Positions 8,955-17,347 of a stretch of DNA of 64,000 nt are shown here, one piece after another. The DNA is from Bryobacterales bacterium (lineage in GTDB: Bacteria > Acidobacteriota > Terriglobia > Bryobacterales > Bryobacteraceae). The translations under genes and the position numbers were made by a program. Where the stretch lies: positions 1-64,000 of the forward strand of contig JAEUQC010000150.1 in NCBI GenBank assembly GCA_016789905.1, read 5' to 3'. Below the pieces are notes generated by a model. The model searched no databases and had not been told where the DNA came from. It saw nothing but the letters and a program-made list of their open reading frames with translations. Numbering within the stretch: position 1 is the stretch's first letter; every line of letters starts with the position of its first letter.

Positions 8955-9674
8955 GTGCAAACTATAGCAGGCATCCATCCGATACTGGCGGCGCTGAAAT
9001 CCGGGCAGCCGATAGACCGTGTTTCGATAGCGAAAGGGGCAGGCGGGCCGCGCCTGCAGGAGATTATTGACCTGTGCCGTGAGCGCAAGGTGGCGGTACG
9101 ATTTGAGACGCGCGATGCGTTGGACCGGATGAGCCGGGCGGCGGTGCACCAGGGAGTGGTGGCGGTGGTGGCGGCGAGCCCGTATCAAACCATCGAAGAC
9201 GTGACGGCGACGGCGCGGATGCTGGTGATTCTGGACGGGGTGGAAGATCCGCACAACCTGGGGGCGATCATACGCACGGCACATGCGGCAGGGGCGGACG
9301 CGGTGGTGATCCCGGACCGGCGGGCGGCGCCGGTGACGGAGGTGGCGGCCAAGGCGGCGGCGGGAGCGCTGGCGCATTTGCCGGTGGTGAAGATCGGGAA
9401 TTTGAACCAGACGCTGGAACGGCTGAAGAAACAGGGGTTTTGGATTTACGGACTGGATGAGCGGGGAGAGGCGACTTATGACGCCGTGGTCTACAACGAG
9501 CCGGCGGCACTCGTTGTGGGCGCCGAGGGGCGCGGGTTGCATGACCTGGTGGCCAAGCACTGCGATGTGTTGGTGCGGATTCCGATGGGCGGGCAGATAG
9601 CGTCGTTGAATGTGTCGGTGGCGACGGGCGTGGCGTTGTTTGATTGGAAGAGGCGGCGAAAACCTGGGGTGTAA
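8955..9674 (+). CDS. rlmB: 23S rRNA (guanosine-2'-O-)-methyltransferase RlmB-like (SpoU/TrmH family)
   Basis: SAM-dependent 2'-O-ribose methyltransferase, 239 aa. An N-terminal substrate-binding domain (IAGIHPILAALKSG) leads into the SPOUT domain with its three motifs: DGVEDPHNLGAIIRTAHAAG, VVGAEGRGL and IPMGGQIASLNVSVATGVALF. These mark the trefoil-knot cofactor site. The start is a GTG preceded by AGGGGAAA. RlmB modifies 23S rRNA in E. coli; a tRNA target is the alternative for this family and cannot be excluded from sequence alone. Confidence 0.9.
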   Translation: MQTIAGIHPILAALKSGQPIDRVSIAKGAGGPRLQEIIDLCRERKVAVRFETRDALDRMSRAAVHQGVVAVVAASPYQTIEDVTATARMLVILDGVEDPHNLGAIIRTAHAAGADAVVIPDRRAAPVTEVAAKAAAGALAHLPVVKIGNLNQTLERLKKQGFWIYGLDERGEATYDAVVYNEPAALVVGAEGRGLHDLVAKHCDVLVRIPMGGQIASLNVSVATGVALFDWKRRRKPGV

Positions 9675-9677
9675 ACT
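9672..9677 (+). promoter_or_regulatory. putative -10 box TAAACT for gamma-glutamyltransferase
   Basis: TAAACT overlaps the TAA stop of rlmB and stands exactly 7 nt before the ATG at 9685. No ribosome-binding site lies between them. The same hexamer with the same spacing occurs at ttcA and at the second rhomboid gene. Confidence 0.5.
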
Positions 9678-9684
9678 AGTACCA

Positions 9685-11355
9685 ATGCGCCGATTGACTG
9701 CTTGCCTTTTACTCGCTGTCCTTGCGTTTCCGGGTTTGGAAGGGGCGCAACCGGTAAGGGCGCGGAAGGCGATGGTGGTATCGCGGGAAGCGAATGCGAC
9801 CGATGCGGGCGTGGCGGTGCTGAAGGCGGGCGGGAATGCAATCGACGCAGCGGCGGCGGTTGGATTGGCGCTCGCAGTGACACACCCGAGCGCGGGGAAT
9901 TTGGGCGGCGGCGGGTTCATGCTGATCCGGTTCGCCGATGGACGGACGACGTTTATTGACTTCCGGGAACGGGCGCCACTGCAGGCGACGCGCGATATGT
10001 ATCTGGACAAAGACGGGACGCCGACGCGGGATTCTGTTCTGGGCTGGCGCGCGGCCGGCGTGCCGGGAACGCCGCGGGGCCTGGAGTATGCGCAGCGGAA
10101 GTATGGGAAGGCGAAGTGGGCCGACGTGGTGGCGCCTTCGGTGCGGCTGGCGCGGAGCGGGTTTACGGTGAGTTATGGATTGGCCAATGGACTGAAGAAC
10201 GCGAAGAACCTGGCGCAGTTTCCGGAGTCCAAGCGGATTTATCAAAAGGGCGGGACGTTCCACGAAGCGGGGGACCGGCTGGTGCAGCCGGAGTTGGCGG
10301 CGGTGCTGGAGCGAATGCAGAAGTTTGGGGCGCGCGATTTCTACGAGGGGGAGACGGCGCGGATCTTCGCGGCGGAGATGGCTAAGAACGGCGGGCTGAT
10401 CACGCTTGACGATTTGAAGCAGTATCAGGCGGCTGAGCGGAAGCCGCTGGAAGGACAGTTTCGCGGGTATACCGTAATCACGGCGCCGCCGCCGTCATCG
10501 GGCGGGATTGGGATTTTGCAGATGCTGGCGGTGCTGGAAGGGACCGGGTATGAGAAGCAGGGGGCAGGGTCCGCGGCGGCGATTCACTATACGGCGGAGG
10601 CGATGCGGCGTTACTATGCCGACCGCGCGGAACACTTGGGCGATCCTGATTTCTGGCCGGTGCCGGTGTCGAAGTTATTGAGTCCGGCCTATGTGAAGAA
10701 ACTGCGGGCGTCGATTGATCCGGACAGGGCAACGAATAGCGATGTAATCAAAGCCGGCGATTTGAAGACCATGGAGAGCGAAGAAACGACGCACTATTCG
10801 ATTGTGGATAGCGAGGGGAATTGCGTGGCGGTGACCTATACACTGAACGGCGGGTATGGAGCGGGCGTGACGGTGCCGGGGCTGGGGATTTTGTTGAACA
10901 ACGAGATGGACGATTTTTCAGTGAAGCCGGGGCACCCGAACATGTTTGGAGCGCTGGGCGGGGAGGCAAACGCGATTGTGCCGAAGAAGCGGCCGTTGAG
11001 TTCCATGTCGCCGAGCATTGTGTTGAAGGACGGCAAGCCCTTCCTGGTGGTGGGGACGCCCGGGGGGACGAAGATTCTGACATCGGTGATGCAGGTGATC
11101 CAGAACGTGATCGACTTCAAGATGAACGCGCAGGACGCGGTGAATTTTCCGCGTTTCCACCATCAGTGGCGGCCGGACAAGCTGCAGATGGAGCCGCAGT
11201 TTTCACCGGACACAAGGAAGTTGTTGGAGCAGCGCGGCCATGCGGTGGAAATTGTCCGGAATATTTGCGAGATGGCCGTGATCCAGTTTGAAGCCAATGG
11301 CTGGCTGGCAGGCGCGGCGGATCCGCGCGTGGAAGGCAAAGCGGCCGGCTACTAG
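9685..11355 (+). CDS. ggt: gamma-glutamyltransferase
   Basis: Periplasmic enzyme that transfers or hydrolyses the gamma-glutamyl group of glutathione and related compounds (556 aa). A signal peptide (MRRLTACLLLAVLAFPGLEG) is followed by the large-subunit domain (GGNAIDAAAAVGLALAVTHP, GNLGGGGFMLIR). The autoprocessing site lies at EETTHYSIVDSEGN, where Thr368 would become the new N terminus and nucleophile. Downstream PLSSMSPSIVL and GTPGGTKI motifs match the active-site loop. Length fits the family. The start was chosen for the signal peptide and the TAAACT hexamer 7 nt upstream. Confidence 0.95.
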   Translation: MRRLTACLLLAVLAFPGLEGAQPVRARKAMVVSREANATDAGVAVLKAGGNAIDAAAAVGLALAVTHPSAGNLGGGGFMLIRFADGRTTFIDFRERAPLQATRDMYLDKDGTPTRDSVLGWRAAGVPGTPRGLEYAQRKYGKAKWADVVAPSVRLARSGFTVSYGLANGLKNAKNLAQFPESKRIYQKGGTFHEAGDRLVQPELAAVLERMQKFGARDFYEGETARIFAAEMAKNGGLITLDDLKQYQAAERKPLEGQFRGYTVITAPPPSSGGIGILQMLAVLEGTGYEKQGAGSAAAIHYTAEAMRRYYADRAEHLGDPDFWPVPVSKLLSPAYVKKLRASIDPDRATNSDVIKAGDLKTMESEETTHYSIVDSEGNCVAVTYTLNGGYGAGVTVPGLGILLNNEMDDFSVKPGHPNMFGALGGEANAIVPKKRPLSSMSPSIVLKDGKPFLVVGTPGGTKILTSVMQVIQNVIDFKMNAQDAVNFPRFHHQWRPDKLQMEPQFSPDTRKLLEQRGHAVEIVRNICEMAVIQFEANGWLAGAADPRVEGKAAGY

Positions 11356-11377
11356 AAACAAGACCACCTATAACCCA

Positions 11378-12208
11378 ATGAATCACGCTGTATCGACGCA
11401 CTTCTTTATCAATCACCGTTTGACGACCGCTGGCCTTGATAAGCTGCGGGACACGGGTGTCTCCGCTGTTGAGATGTTCTGCGCGCGACAACACCTGGAC
11501 TACCGGAACAAGGCGCAGGTGGACGAACTGGCGCATTGGTTTCGCGACTCCGAATTGAAACTGCACTCGCTACATTCGCCGATGTACAACGACGACGTGA
11601 ACGGGCGGAGCGGGCCGCAGGCTATTGTGAATATCGCCGATCCGGTGAAGGCGAAACGAATCGCGGCGTGCGATGAGATTAAGCGCGCGCTGGAGATCGC
11701 CGAGGTATTGCCGTTCCGGTATCTGGTGCAGCATCTGGGCGCGCCGAAGGACGACTACGACGATGCCAAGTTCGATGCGGGATTTTCGAGCCTGGATGAG
11801 CTGCGCTTGTTCGCGCGGCACCGGGGCGTGGAGATCCTGCTGGAGAACATTCCGAATGGACTTTCAAGCGCCGAGAAATTGCTGTTGTTCCTGCAGCAGA
11901 CGCATTTGGATTTGGGCTTTTGTTTCGACACCGGGCACGCCAATTTGATGGGCGGCGTAGAGAAAGAATTCGGGTTGATGCAGGAGCGGGTGAAGTCGCT
12001 GCACGTGCATGACAACGATGGCGTGAAGGACGCGCATCTGTTCCCGACACTGGCGCAGGGCGGAACGATTGCCTGGGACAAAGTGATGCCGATGCTGCGC
12101 GCGCGGCAGCACCAGTTCCCGTTGTTGCTCGAATTGAAAGAGTCGCCGGACTTCCCGCAACCGCTGGAAGCGATTCCGCAAATTTTCAAGAGACTGGAGT
12201 CATTTTAA
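11378..12208 (+). CDS. sugar phosphate isomerase/epimerase-like TIM-barrel protein
   Basis: 276 aa protein of the xylose-isomerase-like / AP endonuclease 2 superfamily. Metal-site motifs are visible: EILLENIPNG, FCFDTGHANLM, LHVHDNDGVKDAHLFPTLAQGG and LLLELKES. These give the Glu-Asp-His-Glu set used by sugar epimerases. The residues that would distinguish endonuclease IV are not obvious, so a sugar or polyol isomerase is preferred. It has no signal peptide. It starts 22 nt after ggt and ends 2 nt before asnS, so all three may be co-transcribed. Confidence 0.82.
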   Translation: MNHAVSTHFFINHRLTTAGLDKLRDTGVSAVEMFCARQHLDYRNKAQVDELAHWFRDSELKLHSLHSPMYNDDVNGRSGPQAIVNIADPVKAKRIAACDEIKRALEIAEVLPFRYLVQHLGAPKDDYDDAKFDAGFSSLDELRLFARHRGVEILLENIPNGLSSAEKLLLFLQQTHLDLGFCFDTGHANLMGGVEKEFGLMQERVKSLHVHDNDGVKDAHLFPTLAQGGTIAWDKVMPMLRARQHQFPLLLELKESPDFPQPLEAIPQIFKRLESF

Positions 12209-12210
12209 CT

Positions 12211-13521
12211 ATGTCCGCACCTCGTGTTCGCATTGCCGATATTGCCGGCTATGATGGGCAAACCGTGTCCATCGCCGGATGGCTGTACAACCTGCGCCGG
12301 TCAGGGAAGATCTGTTTTCCGCTGTTGCGGGACGGGTCAGGGATAATTCAGTGCGTGGCGGTGAAGGCGAATTTGCCGGAGGCGTTGTTTGAGTCGCTGA
12401 AGGATTTGACGCAGGAGTCGTCACTCATCGTGACGGGCAAGGTGCGGGCGGAGGCGCGGGCGGCGGGCGGATTCGAACTCGACGTGGAAGCGGCGGAGAT
12501 TCTGCAACGAGTGCCGGAGAGCGATCCGTATCCGATTACACCGAAGGACCACGGGATTGAGTTCCTGATGGACCACCGGCACTTGTGGCTGCGGTCCAAG
12601 CGGCAGGCGGCGATTCTGCGGATACGGCATGAAGTGGTGAAAGCGATTCGCGATTACTTCGACAACCATGGCTTCACGCTGGTGGATACGCCGATCTTCA
12701 CGCCGGCGGCTTGCGAAGGGACTTCGACGCTGTTTGAGGTGAAGTACTTCGAAGATGAGATGGTGTATCTGACACAATCGGGCCAGCTTTATAACGAAGC
12801 CAACGCGATGGCGCTGGGGAAGGTGTATTGTTTTGGACCGACGTTCCGGGCGGAAAAATCGAAGACGCGGCGGCACTTGACGGAGTTCTGGATGGTGGAG
12901 CCGGAGATGGCTTACGCGGATCTGGAGGACGTGAAGACGCTGGCGGAAGGGTTGGTTGTGTACTGCGTGGGACGGGTCCTGGAGCACCGGCGGGCAGAGT
13001 TGGACGTGTTGGAGCGTGACGTGAAGAAACTGGAAGCGATCCAGGCGCCGTTCCCACGGATGAGCTACGACGATGCGGTGAAGGTGCTGCAAGCGAAGGG
13101 AAGCGAGATCACCTGGGGCGGGGACTTTGGAAACACCGACGAGACGCTGCTGACGCAGGATTGCGATAGGCCGATTATGGTGGACCGGTATCCGAGCGAG
13201 ATCAAGGCGTTCTACTTTCAGCCTGACGCGGAGAATGACAAACTGGCGCTGGGCGTGGATGTGATTGCGCCCGAGGGTTACGGCGAAATCATTGGCGGCG
13301 GGCAGCGCATTCACGATCCGGAACTGTTGCTGCGCCGGTTGAAGGAGCATGACCTGCCGCCGGAGGCGTTCAACTGGTATATGGATCTGCGGAAGTATGG
13401 AACGGTGCCGCATGGCGGCTTCGGCATGGGCGTGGAGCGTTTTGTGGCGTGGATGTGCGGGACCGAACACATTCGCGAATGCATTGCGTATCCGCGAATG
13501 CTGTACCGGACGCGGCCGTAA
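12211..13521 (+). CDS. asnS: asparaginyl-tRNA synthetase
   Basis: Class II aminoacyl-tRNA synthetase charging tRNA-Asn (436 aa). An N-terminal OB-fold anticodon-binding domain (VSIAGWLYNLRRSGKICFPLLRDGSG) is followed by the catalytic core with class II motif 2 (FGPTFRAEKSKTRRHLTEFWMVEPE) and motif 3 (GFGMGVERFVAWM). LTQSGQLYNEANAMAL matches AsnRS rather than AspRS, and the GAD insertion of bacterial AspRS is absent. AsnRS here implies the cell can charge Asn directly. It starts 2 nt after the preceding stop. Confidence 0.95.
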   Translation: MSAPRVRIADIAGYDGQTVSIAGWLYNLRRSGKICFPLLRDGSGIIQCVAVKANLPEALFESLKDLTQESSLIVTGKVRAEARAAGGFELDVEAAEILQRVPESDPYPITPKDHGIEFLMDHRHLWLRSKRQAAILRIRHEVVKAIRDYFDNHGFTLVDTPIFTPAACEGTSTLFEVKYFEDEMVYLTQSGQLYNEANAMALGKVYCFGPTFRAEKSKTRRHLTEFWMVEPEMAYADLEDVKTLAEGLVVYCVGRVLEHRRAELDVLERDVKKLEAIQAPFPRMSYDDAVKVLQAKGSEITWGGDFGNTDETLLTQDCDRPIMVDRYPSEIKAFYFQPDAENDKLALGVDVIAPEGYGEIIGGGQRIHDPELLLRRLKEHDLPPEAFNWYMDLRKYGTVPHGGFGMGVERFVAWMCGTEHIRECIAYPRMLYRTRP

Positions 13522-13527
13522 GCGAGT

Positions 13528-14445
13528 ATGATGCGGCAGAGCACGATTGCCATTATCGGCGCGCCGATGGACCTGGGCGCGGGGCGGCGCGGCGTGGACA
13601 TGGGCCCGTCGGCAATTCGCGTGGCGAATATTGACCGGCGGGTGGCGGCGTTGGGCTACAAAGTGGAAGACCTGGGCAACGTGGCCGTGGAGCAGGCGGA
13701 GAACTCGCCGTTGGGGGCGCGGCGGGCGCGGTATTTGAAGCAAATTGCGGAGACCTGTTCGCGGCTGGCGGAGAAGGTGGACCGTGCGGCGGGGCAGGGC
13801 AAAGTGCCGCTGGTGCTGGGCGGGGACCACTCGATCGCGGTGGGAACGGTATCGGGAATGGCGAACCATTTTCACCGTCGCGGGGAGAAGTTGGGCGTGA
13901 TCTGGGTGGACGCGCACGCCGATATGAACACGCCGCAAACTTCGCCGAGCGGGAACGTGCATGGGATGCCGCTGGCGTGCCTGATGGGCAAGGGGCCGAA
14001 GGCGTTGACGCACCTGTTTGACTGGGCGCCGAAGGTGGACCCGCGGAATGTGGCGCTCGTGGGGATTCGCGATGTGGACTCGCTGGAGGCGCTGCATGTA
14101 TCGAAGTCCGGCGTGCGGGCATTTACGATGCGGGACATTGACCAGAAGGGCCTTTCCAGGGTGATGGAAGAGGCTATTGATATCGCCGCGGCGGGGACAG
14201 CGGGTATTCACTTGTCGTTCGATATGGACTCCGTGGACCCGGACGAGGCGCCGGGTGTGGGCACGCCGGTGCGGGGCGGGATTACGTATCGCGAGGCGCA
14301 TTTGGCGATGGAGATTTTGTCGGACACGGCGAAGCTGATGTCGTTGGAAGTGGTGGAAGTGAACCCGGTGCTGGACGTGGCGAACCGGACGGCGGACCTG
14401 GCGGTGGAATTGATGATGTCGGCTTTGGGAAAACGAATTCTATGA
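13528..14445 (+). CDS. rocF: arginase
   Basis: Mn-dependent ureohydrolase converting arginine to ornithine and urea (305 aa). Metal-binding motifs are all present: VLGGDHSIAVG, WVDAHADMNTP and SFDMDSVDPDEAPG. SGNVHGMPLACLMG matches arginase substrate-loop residues rather than agmatinase. Length fits arginases of about 300 aa. Two adjacent ATG codons (13528 and 13531) are possible starts. The stop overlaps the ddl start (ATGA), so the two are translationally coupled; the biochemical link between them is unclear. Confidence 0.93.
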   Translation: MMRQSTIAIIGAPMDLGAGRRGVDMGPSAIRVANIDRRVAALGYKVEDLGNVAVEQAENSPLGARRARYLKQIAETCSRLAEKVDRAAGQGKVPLVLGGDHSIAVGTVSGMANHFHRRGEKLGVIWVDAHADMNTPQTSPSGNVHGMPLACLMGKGPKALTHLFDWAPKVDPRNVALVGIRDVDSLEALHVSKSGVRAFTMRDIDQKGLSRVMEEAIDIAAAGTAGIHLSFDMDSVDPDEAPGVGTPVRGGITYREAHLAMEILSDTAKLMSLEVVEVNPVLDVANRTADLAVELMMSALGKRIL

Positions 14446-15419
14446 AAAAGACAATTGCCGTGGTGTTTGGCGGCCGGAGCGGTGAGCACGAGATTTCTGT
14501 CCGGTCGGCGAAGTCGATCATTGCGTCGCTGGACCGCGGGAAGTATGACGTGCGGGAGATTTTCATCACGAAAGAGGGCGCCTGGGAGCCAGGGCCGCTG
14601 CTGCCGCAGCCAGGGGCGAACGGCGGGATCGATGTCGTGTTCCCGGCGCTGCATGGGACGTTTGGCGAAGACGGGACGATGCAGGGCTTGTTGGAATTGG
14701 CGGACCTGCCGTATGTGGGGCCGGGCGTGCTGGCGAGTGCGTTGGCGATGGACAAGGAAGTGATGAAGCAGATCTGCCGGGCGCATGGGCTGCCAGTGGT
14801 TGAATTTGCGACGCAGTTCCGCGGGCATTTGGACGCGGACGCGATTGAAGCCAGGTTTGGGTATCCGGTGTTTGTGAAACCGGCGAATTTGGGTTCGAGC
14901 GTGGGTGTGGCGAAGGCGAAGGACCGGGCGCAGTTGGAAACTGCGTTGGCGGCGGCGGCGGAATTCGATACGAAGATCATCATTGAACGCGCGGTAACTG
15001 GGCGGGAGTTTGAGTGCGCCGTGTTGGGAAACGATCCGATTGAAGCGTCGGTGCCATGCGAGATTCTACCGTCGCGCGAGTTCTACGATTACGAAGACAA
15101 GTACCTGTTGGACAAGGCGGTGATTGAACTGCCGGCGAAATTGAGCGAGGCGCAAACGGCGGAGATGCGGCGACTGGCGGTGGCGGCGTGCCGGGCGTGC
15201 GAAGTGCAGGGGATGAGCCGGGTAGATTTTCTAATGGATGGCGGGACGGGAGAGTTTTTCGTGAATGAGGTGAACACGATTCCGGGATTCACTTCGATTA
15301 GCATGTACCCGAAGATGTGGGAGTATACAGGGGTGCCGTATCCGGCGCTGCTGGACCGGCTGATTGTATTGGCGCTGGAACGTCACGAAACCAAAAAGGC
15401 TACGCGCTACTCCAAGTAA
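14442..15419 (+). CDS. ddl: D-alanine--D-alanine ligase
   Basis: ATP-grasp ligase making the D-Ala-D-Ala dipeptide for peptidoglycan (325 aa). Seen motifs: VVFGGRSGEHEISVRSAKSI at the N terminus, FPALHGTFGEDGTMQGLLEL, the ATP-binding KPANLGSSVGV loop, SREFYDYEDKYL, and the C-terminal metal site FFVNEVNTIPGFTSISMYPKM. All family landmarks are intact. It lies outside any mur/dcw cluster, downstream of arginase with a 4-nt overlap and followed within 3 nt by the S41 protease, which may act on the same envelope. Confidence 0.96.
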   Translation: MKKTIAVVFGGRSGEHEISVRSAKSIIASLDRGKYDVREIFITKEGAWEPGPLLPQPGANGGIDVVFPALHGTFGEDGTMQGLLELADLPYVGPGVLASALAMDKEVMKQICRAHGLPVVEFATQFRGHLDADAIEARFGYPVFVKPANLGSSVGVAKAKDRAQLETALAAAAEFDTKIIIERAVTGREFECAVLGNDPIEASVPCEILPSREFYDYEDKYLLDKAVIELPAKLSEAQTAEMRRLAVAACRACEVQGMSRVDFLMDGGTGEFFVNEVNTIPGFTSISMYPKMWEYTGVPYPALLDRLIVLALERHETKKATRYSK

Positions 15420-15422
15420 AAA

Positions 15423-16871
15423 GTGCCACGCATTCTTCTCTTCTTGTTCATTTCGGCGGTGCTCCGGGCGGAGGACGATCTGGAGGGGGCCGTGCGCAAG
15501 ATTTTCGGCGTGCTGCAGATTGTGGATGAGCATGGCGCGGAGGCCGTGAATCGCGAGAAGGCTTTCTACGGGGGCATCATACCGGGGATGCTGCGGAGGC
15601 TGGACCCGCACTCGGCGTTTATGGATCCGGAGCAGTTCGGGCAGTTGAAACGGATGCAGCGGAGCGAGAGTAAGGGGTTTGGGAGTGTTGTCAGCATACT
15701 GCCGGGGCGAGTGATTGTGTTGCAGACGCTGCCCGGGACGCCGATGCAGCGGAGCGGGATCAGCGCGGGCGATGAGATTGTGGCTATCAATAACATTGCG
15801 CTGGCGCCGTTGACACCGGAGCAGTTGATACAAGTGCTGAGCGAGGCGCGGCAGGGGCAGGCGCTGGTGCATGTTCGGAAGCCGGGAAACATGCGGCCGC
15901 TGACCTTTACGCTGACGCCGCAGGAGATGCAGACGCCGTCGGTGGAGCGGGCCTTTCATTTAGAACCGGGGATTGGGTACTTGCGGGTTGCTTCGTTTGA
16001 CGAGAGCACGGCGCGGGATATGAAGGCGGCGATTGAGAAGCTGGGCGGGGCGTCGTTGAAGGGGCTGGTGCTGGATTTGCGGTCGAACCCGGGCGGGGCT
16101 GTGTCGTCGGCATTGGACGCGGCGGCGTTGTTTTTGGCACCGGGGCAGGTGGTGTTGTCGGCCAAAGGGCGGCGCGTGTCGGCGGAGGAAAAGGTGCCGG
16201 GGATTGCGACGCCGTATCCGTTTCCGGTGTCCGTGATAGTGACGGGAAAGACGGCGAGCGCGGCGGAGATTTTGTCGGGCGCGTTGCAGGACCACGACCG
16301 GGCGACGATTGTGGGGGAGCCGACGTTCGGCAAGGGGCTGGTGCAGAATGTGATGCCGTTGAGCGAGGGGACGGCGCTGGCGTTGACGACGGCGTTTTAC
16401 TACACGCCTAGCGGGCGGTCAATTCAGAAGCCGCTGGAGGGGATGCAGTTGGAGCAATCGACGCAGAAGCCGACGCAGGTGTTTAAGACCGACAAGGGCA
16501 GGGCCGTGCGGGGCGGGGGCGGGATTGAGCCGGACATGGGCGTGTTGGCGCCGCCGACGAAGCGGTTGGAGCAATTTTTGGAGGCGTCGGGGGCGTATAC
16601 GGTTTTTGCGACGGAGTATTTGAGGGGGAAGCCGGAGGTGACGGCGAAGTTCGAGCCGCCGGCGGATATGATTGACAAGTTTCGGGCGTATTTGTCGCAG
16701 AATCGGGTGCAGCCGTCGTTGGGAGAATGGTTTTCGAGCGCGGATTGGATACGGTTTCGGCTGCGGCAGGAGATTGTGAATCAGGCGTTGGGGGTGGAAA
16801 AGGGTGATGAGATTGAGGCGGAGCGGGAGCCGTTTATTCAGACGGCGTTAGGGGCATTGCGGGGGCGGTAA
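15423..16871 (+). CDS. S41 family C-terminal processing peptidase (CtpA-like)
   Basis: Periplasmic serine protease of 482 aa. It starts at GTG with a short signal peptide (PRILLFLFISAVLRAE). A PDZ domain lies around residues 85-170 (PGTPMQRSGISAGDEIVAINN), followed by the protease core. The catalytic Ser is S279 in TGKTASAAEILSG and the catalytic Lys is K304 in TFGKGLVQN, the 25-residue spacing typical of the family. RSNPGGAVSSALDAAALFL forms the substrate-side loop. A tail of about 120 residues follows the core. A diverged copy of the last 50 or so bases of this gene recurs downstream at about 17095-17150. Confidence 0.93.
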   Translation: MPRILLFLFISAVLRAEDDLEGAVRKIFGVLQIVDEHGAEAVNREKAFYGGIIPGMLRRLDPHSAFMDPEQFGQLKRMQRSESKGFGSVVSILPGRVIVLQTLPGTPMQRSGISAGDEIVAINNIALAPLTPEQLIQVLSEARQGQALVHVRKPGNMRPLTFTLTPQEMQTPSVERAFHLEPGIGYLRVASFDESTARDMKAAIEKLGGASLKGLVLDLRSNPGGAVSSALDAAALFLAPGQVVLSAKGRRVSAEEKVPGIATPYPFPVSVIVTGKTASAAEILSGALQDHDRATIVGEPTFGKGLVQNVMPLSEGTALALTTAFYYTPSGRSIQKPLEGMQLEQSTQKPTQVFKTDKGRAVRGGGGIEPDMGVLAPPTKRLEQFLEASGAYTVFATEYLRGKPEVTAKFEPPADMIDKFRAYLSQNRVQPSLGEWFSSADWIRFRLRQEIVNQALGVEKGDEIEAEREPFIQTALGALRGR

Positions 16872-17012
16872 GGATCGCATTGGAAAAAGGGGGGAGTGTA
16901 CGAGGGGGGTACCTTTTTTTCAAGGGTCGATTTTCCTTGTAACGCGTTGATTTATCTTAAGATATCGACCAATATCTACATATGTCGGGGACAGACGGGG
17001 GGTGGCTCCGAG
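16815..17012 (+). repeat. tandem duplication unit 1 (3' end of S41 gene plus repeat)
   Basis: About 197 bp starting in the last codons of the S41 protease gene and running through repeat copy C. The same sequence recurs about 279 bp downstream at 17094-17289 with scattered substitutions, including a partial copy of the gene's last codons and stop. This shows a local duplication rather than two independent repeat insertions. Confidence 0.85.
16882..17012 (+). repeat. G-rich dispersed repeat, copy C
   Basis: Best-preserved form of the family together with copy D. It has a left G-block, GGTACCTTTTTTT, CAAGGGTCGATTTTCCTTGT, an A/T-rich middle with GATATCGACCAATATCTACA, and the right block GGGGACAGACGGGGGGTGGC. 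A CAAGGg/TCGATTTTCCTTG arm could fold into a small hairpin (CAAGG with CCTTG). Confidence 0.8.
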
Positions 17013-17093
17013 GTTTCCTCCGAGGTTTCCGAGGTTTGCTCGGAGGCTTGAGGTTATCGAGCCGCCCTGGGCGTTTTTGGGGCAGTAAGATTT

Positions 17094-17289
17094 AGGCGGA
17101 CCGGGAGCCGTTTGTTCAGACGGCGTTAGGGGCTTTGCGGGGGCGGTAGAGATCGGTTTGGGAAAGGGGGGTGTGTGCGAGGGGGGTACCCTTTTTTCAA
17201 GGGTTGATTTTCCTTGTAACACGTTGATTTATCGAAAGATATCGAACAATTTCTACATATGTCGGGGACAGACGGGGGGTGGCTCCGAG
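17094..17289 (+). repeat. tandem duplication unit 2 (pseudo 3' end of S41 gene plus repeat)
   Basis: Second unit of the local duplication. It contains GCCGTTTGTTCAGACGGCGT and GGGGCTTTGCGGGGGCGGTA, matching the end of the S41 gene at about 16829-16870 with a few changes, but it has no start or upstream coding part and so is a non-functional fragment. Repeat copy D follows. Confidence 0.82.
17160..17289 (+). repeat. G-rich dispersed repeat, copy D
   Basis: Near-copy of repeat C, differing at scattered positions (for example TTATCGAAAG versus TTATCTTAAG). It keeps both G-rich ends. The rest of the gene-free stretch 16872-17347 holds short G-rich direct repeats of the CGAGGtt type between 17010 and 17060 and around 17286-17312, and no coding frame I can support. 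Confidence 0.8.
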
Positions 17290-17347
17290 GATGGCTCCGA
17301 GGTTCCGAGGTCGGGTGCGCGGTGTTGGGTGCGAGGTGGGTCCGAGG

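Noticed and set aside
12421..14301. 626-residue minus-strand frame across asnS and arginase
   Set aside because: Spans two well-defined genes antisense and is His/Arg-rich; not credible.
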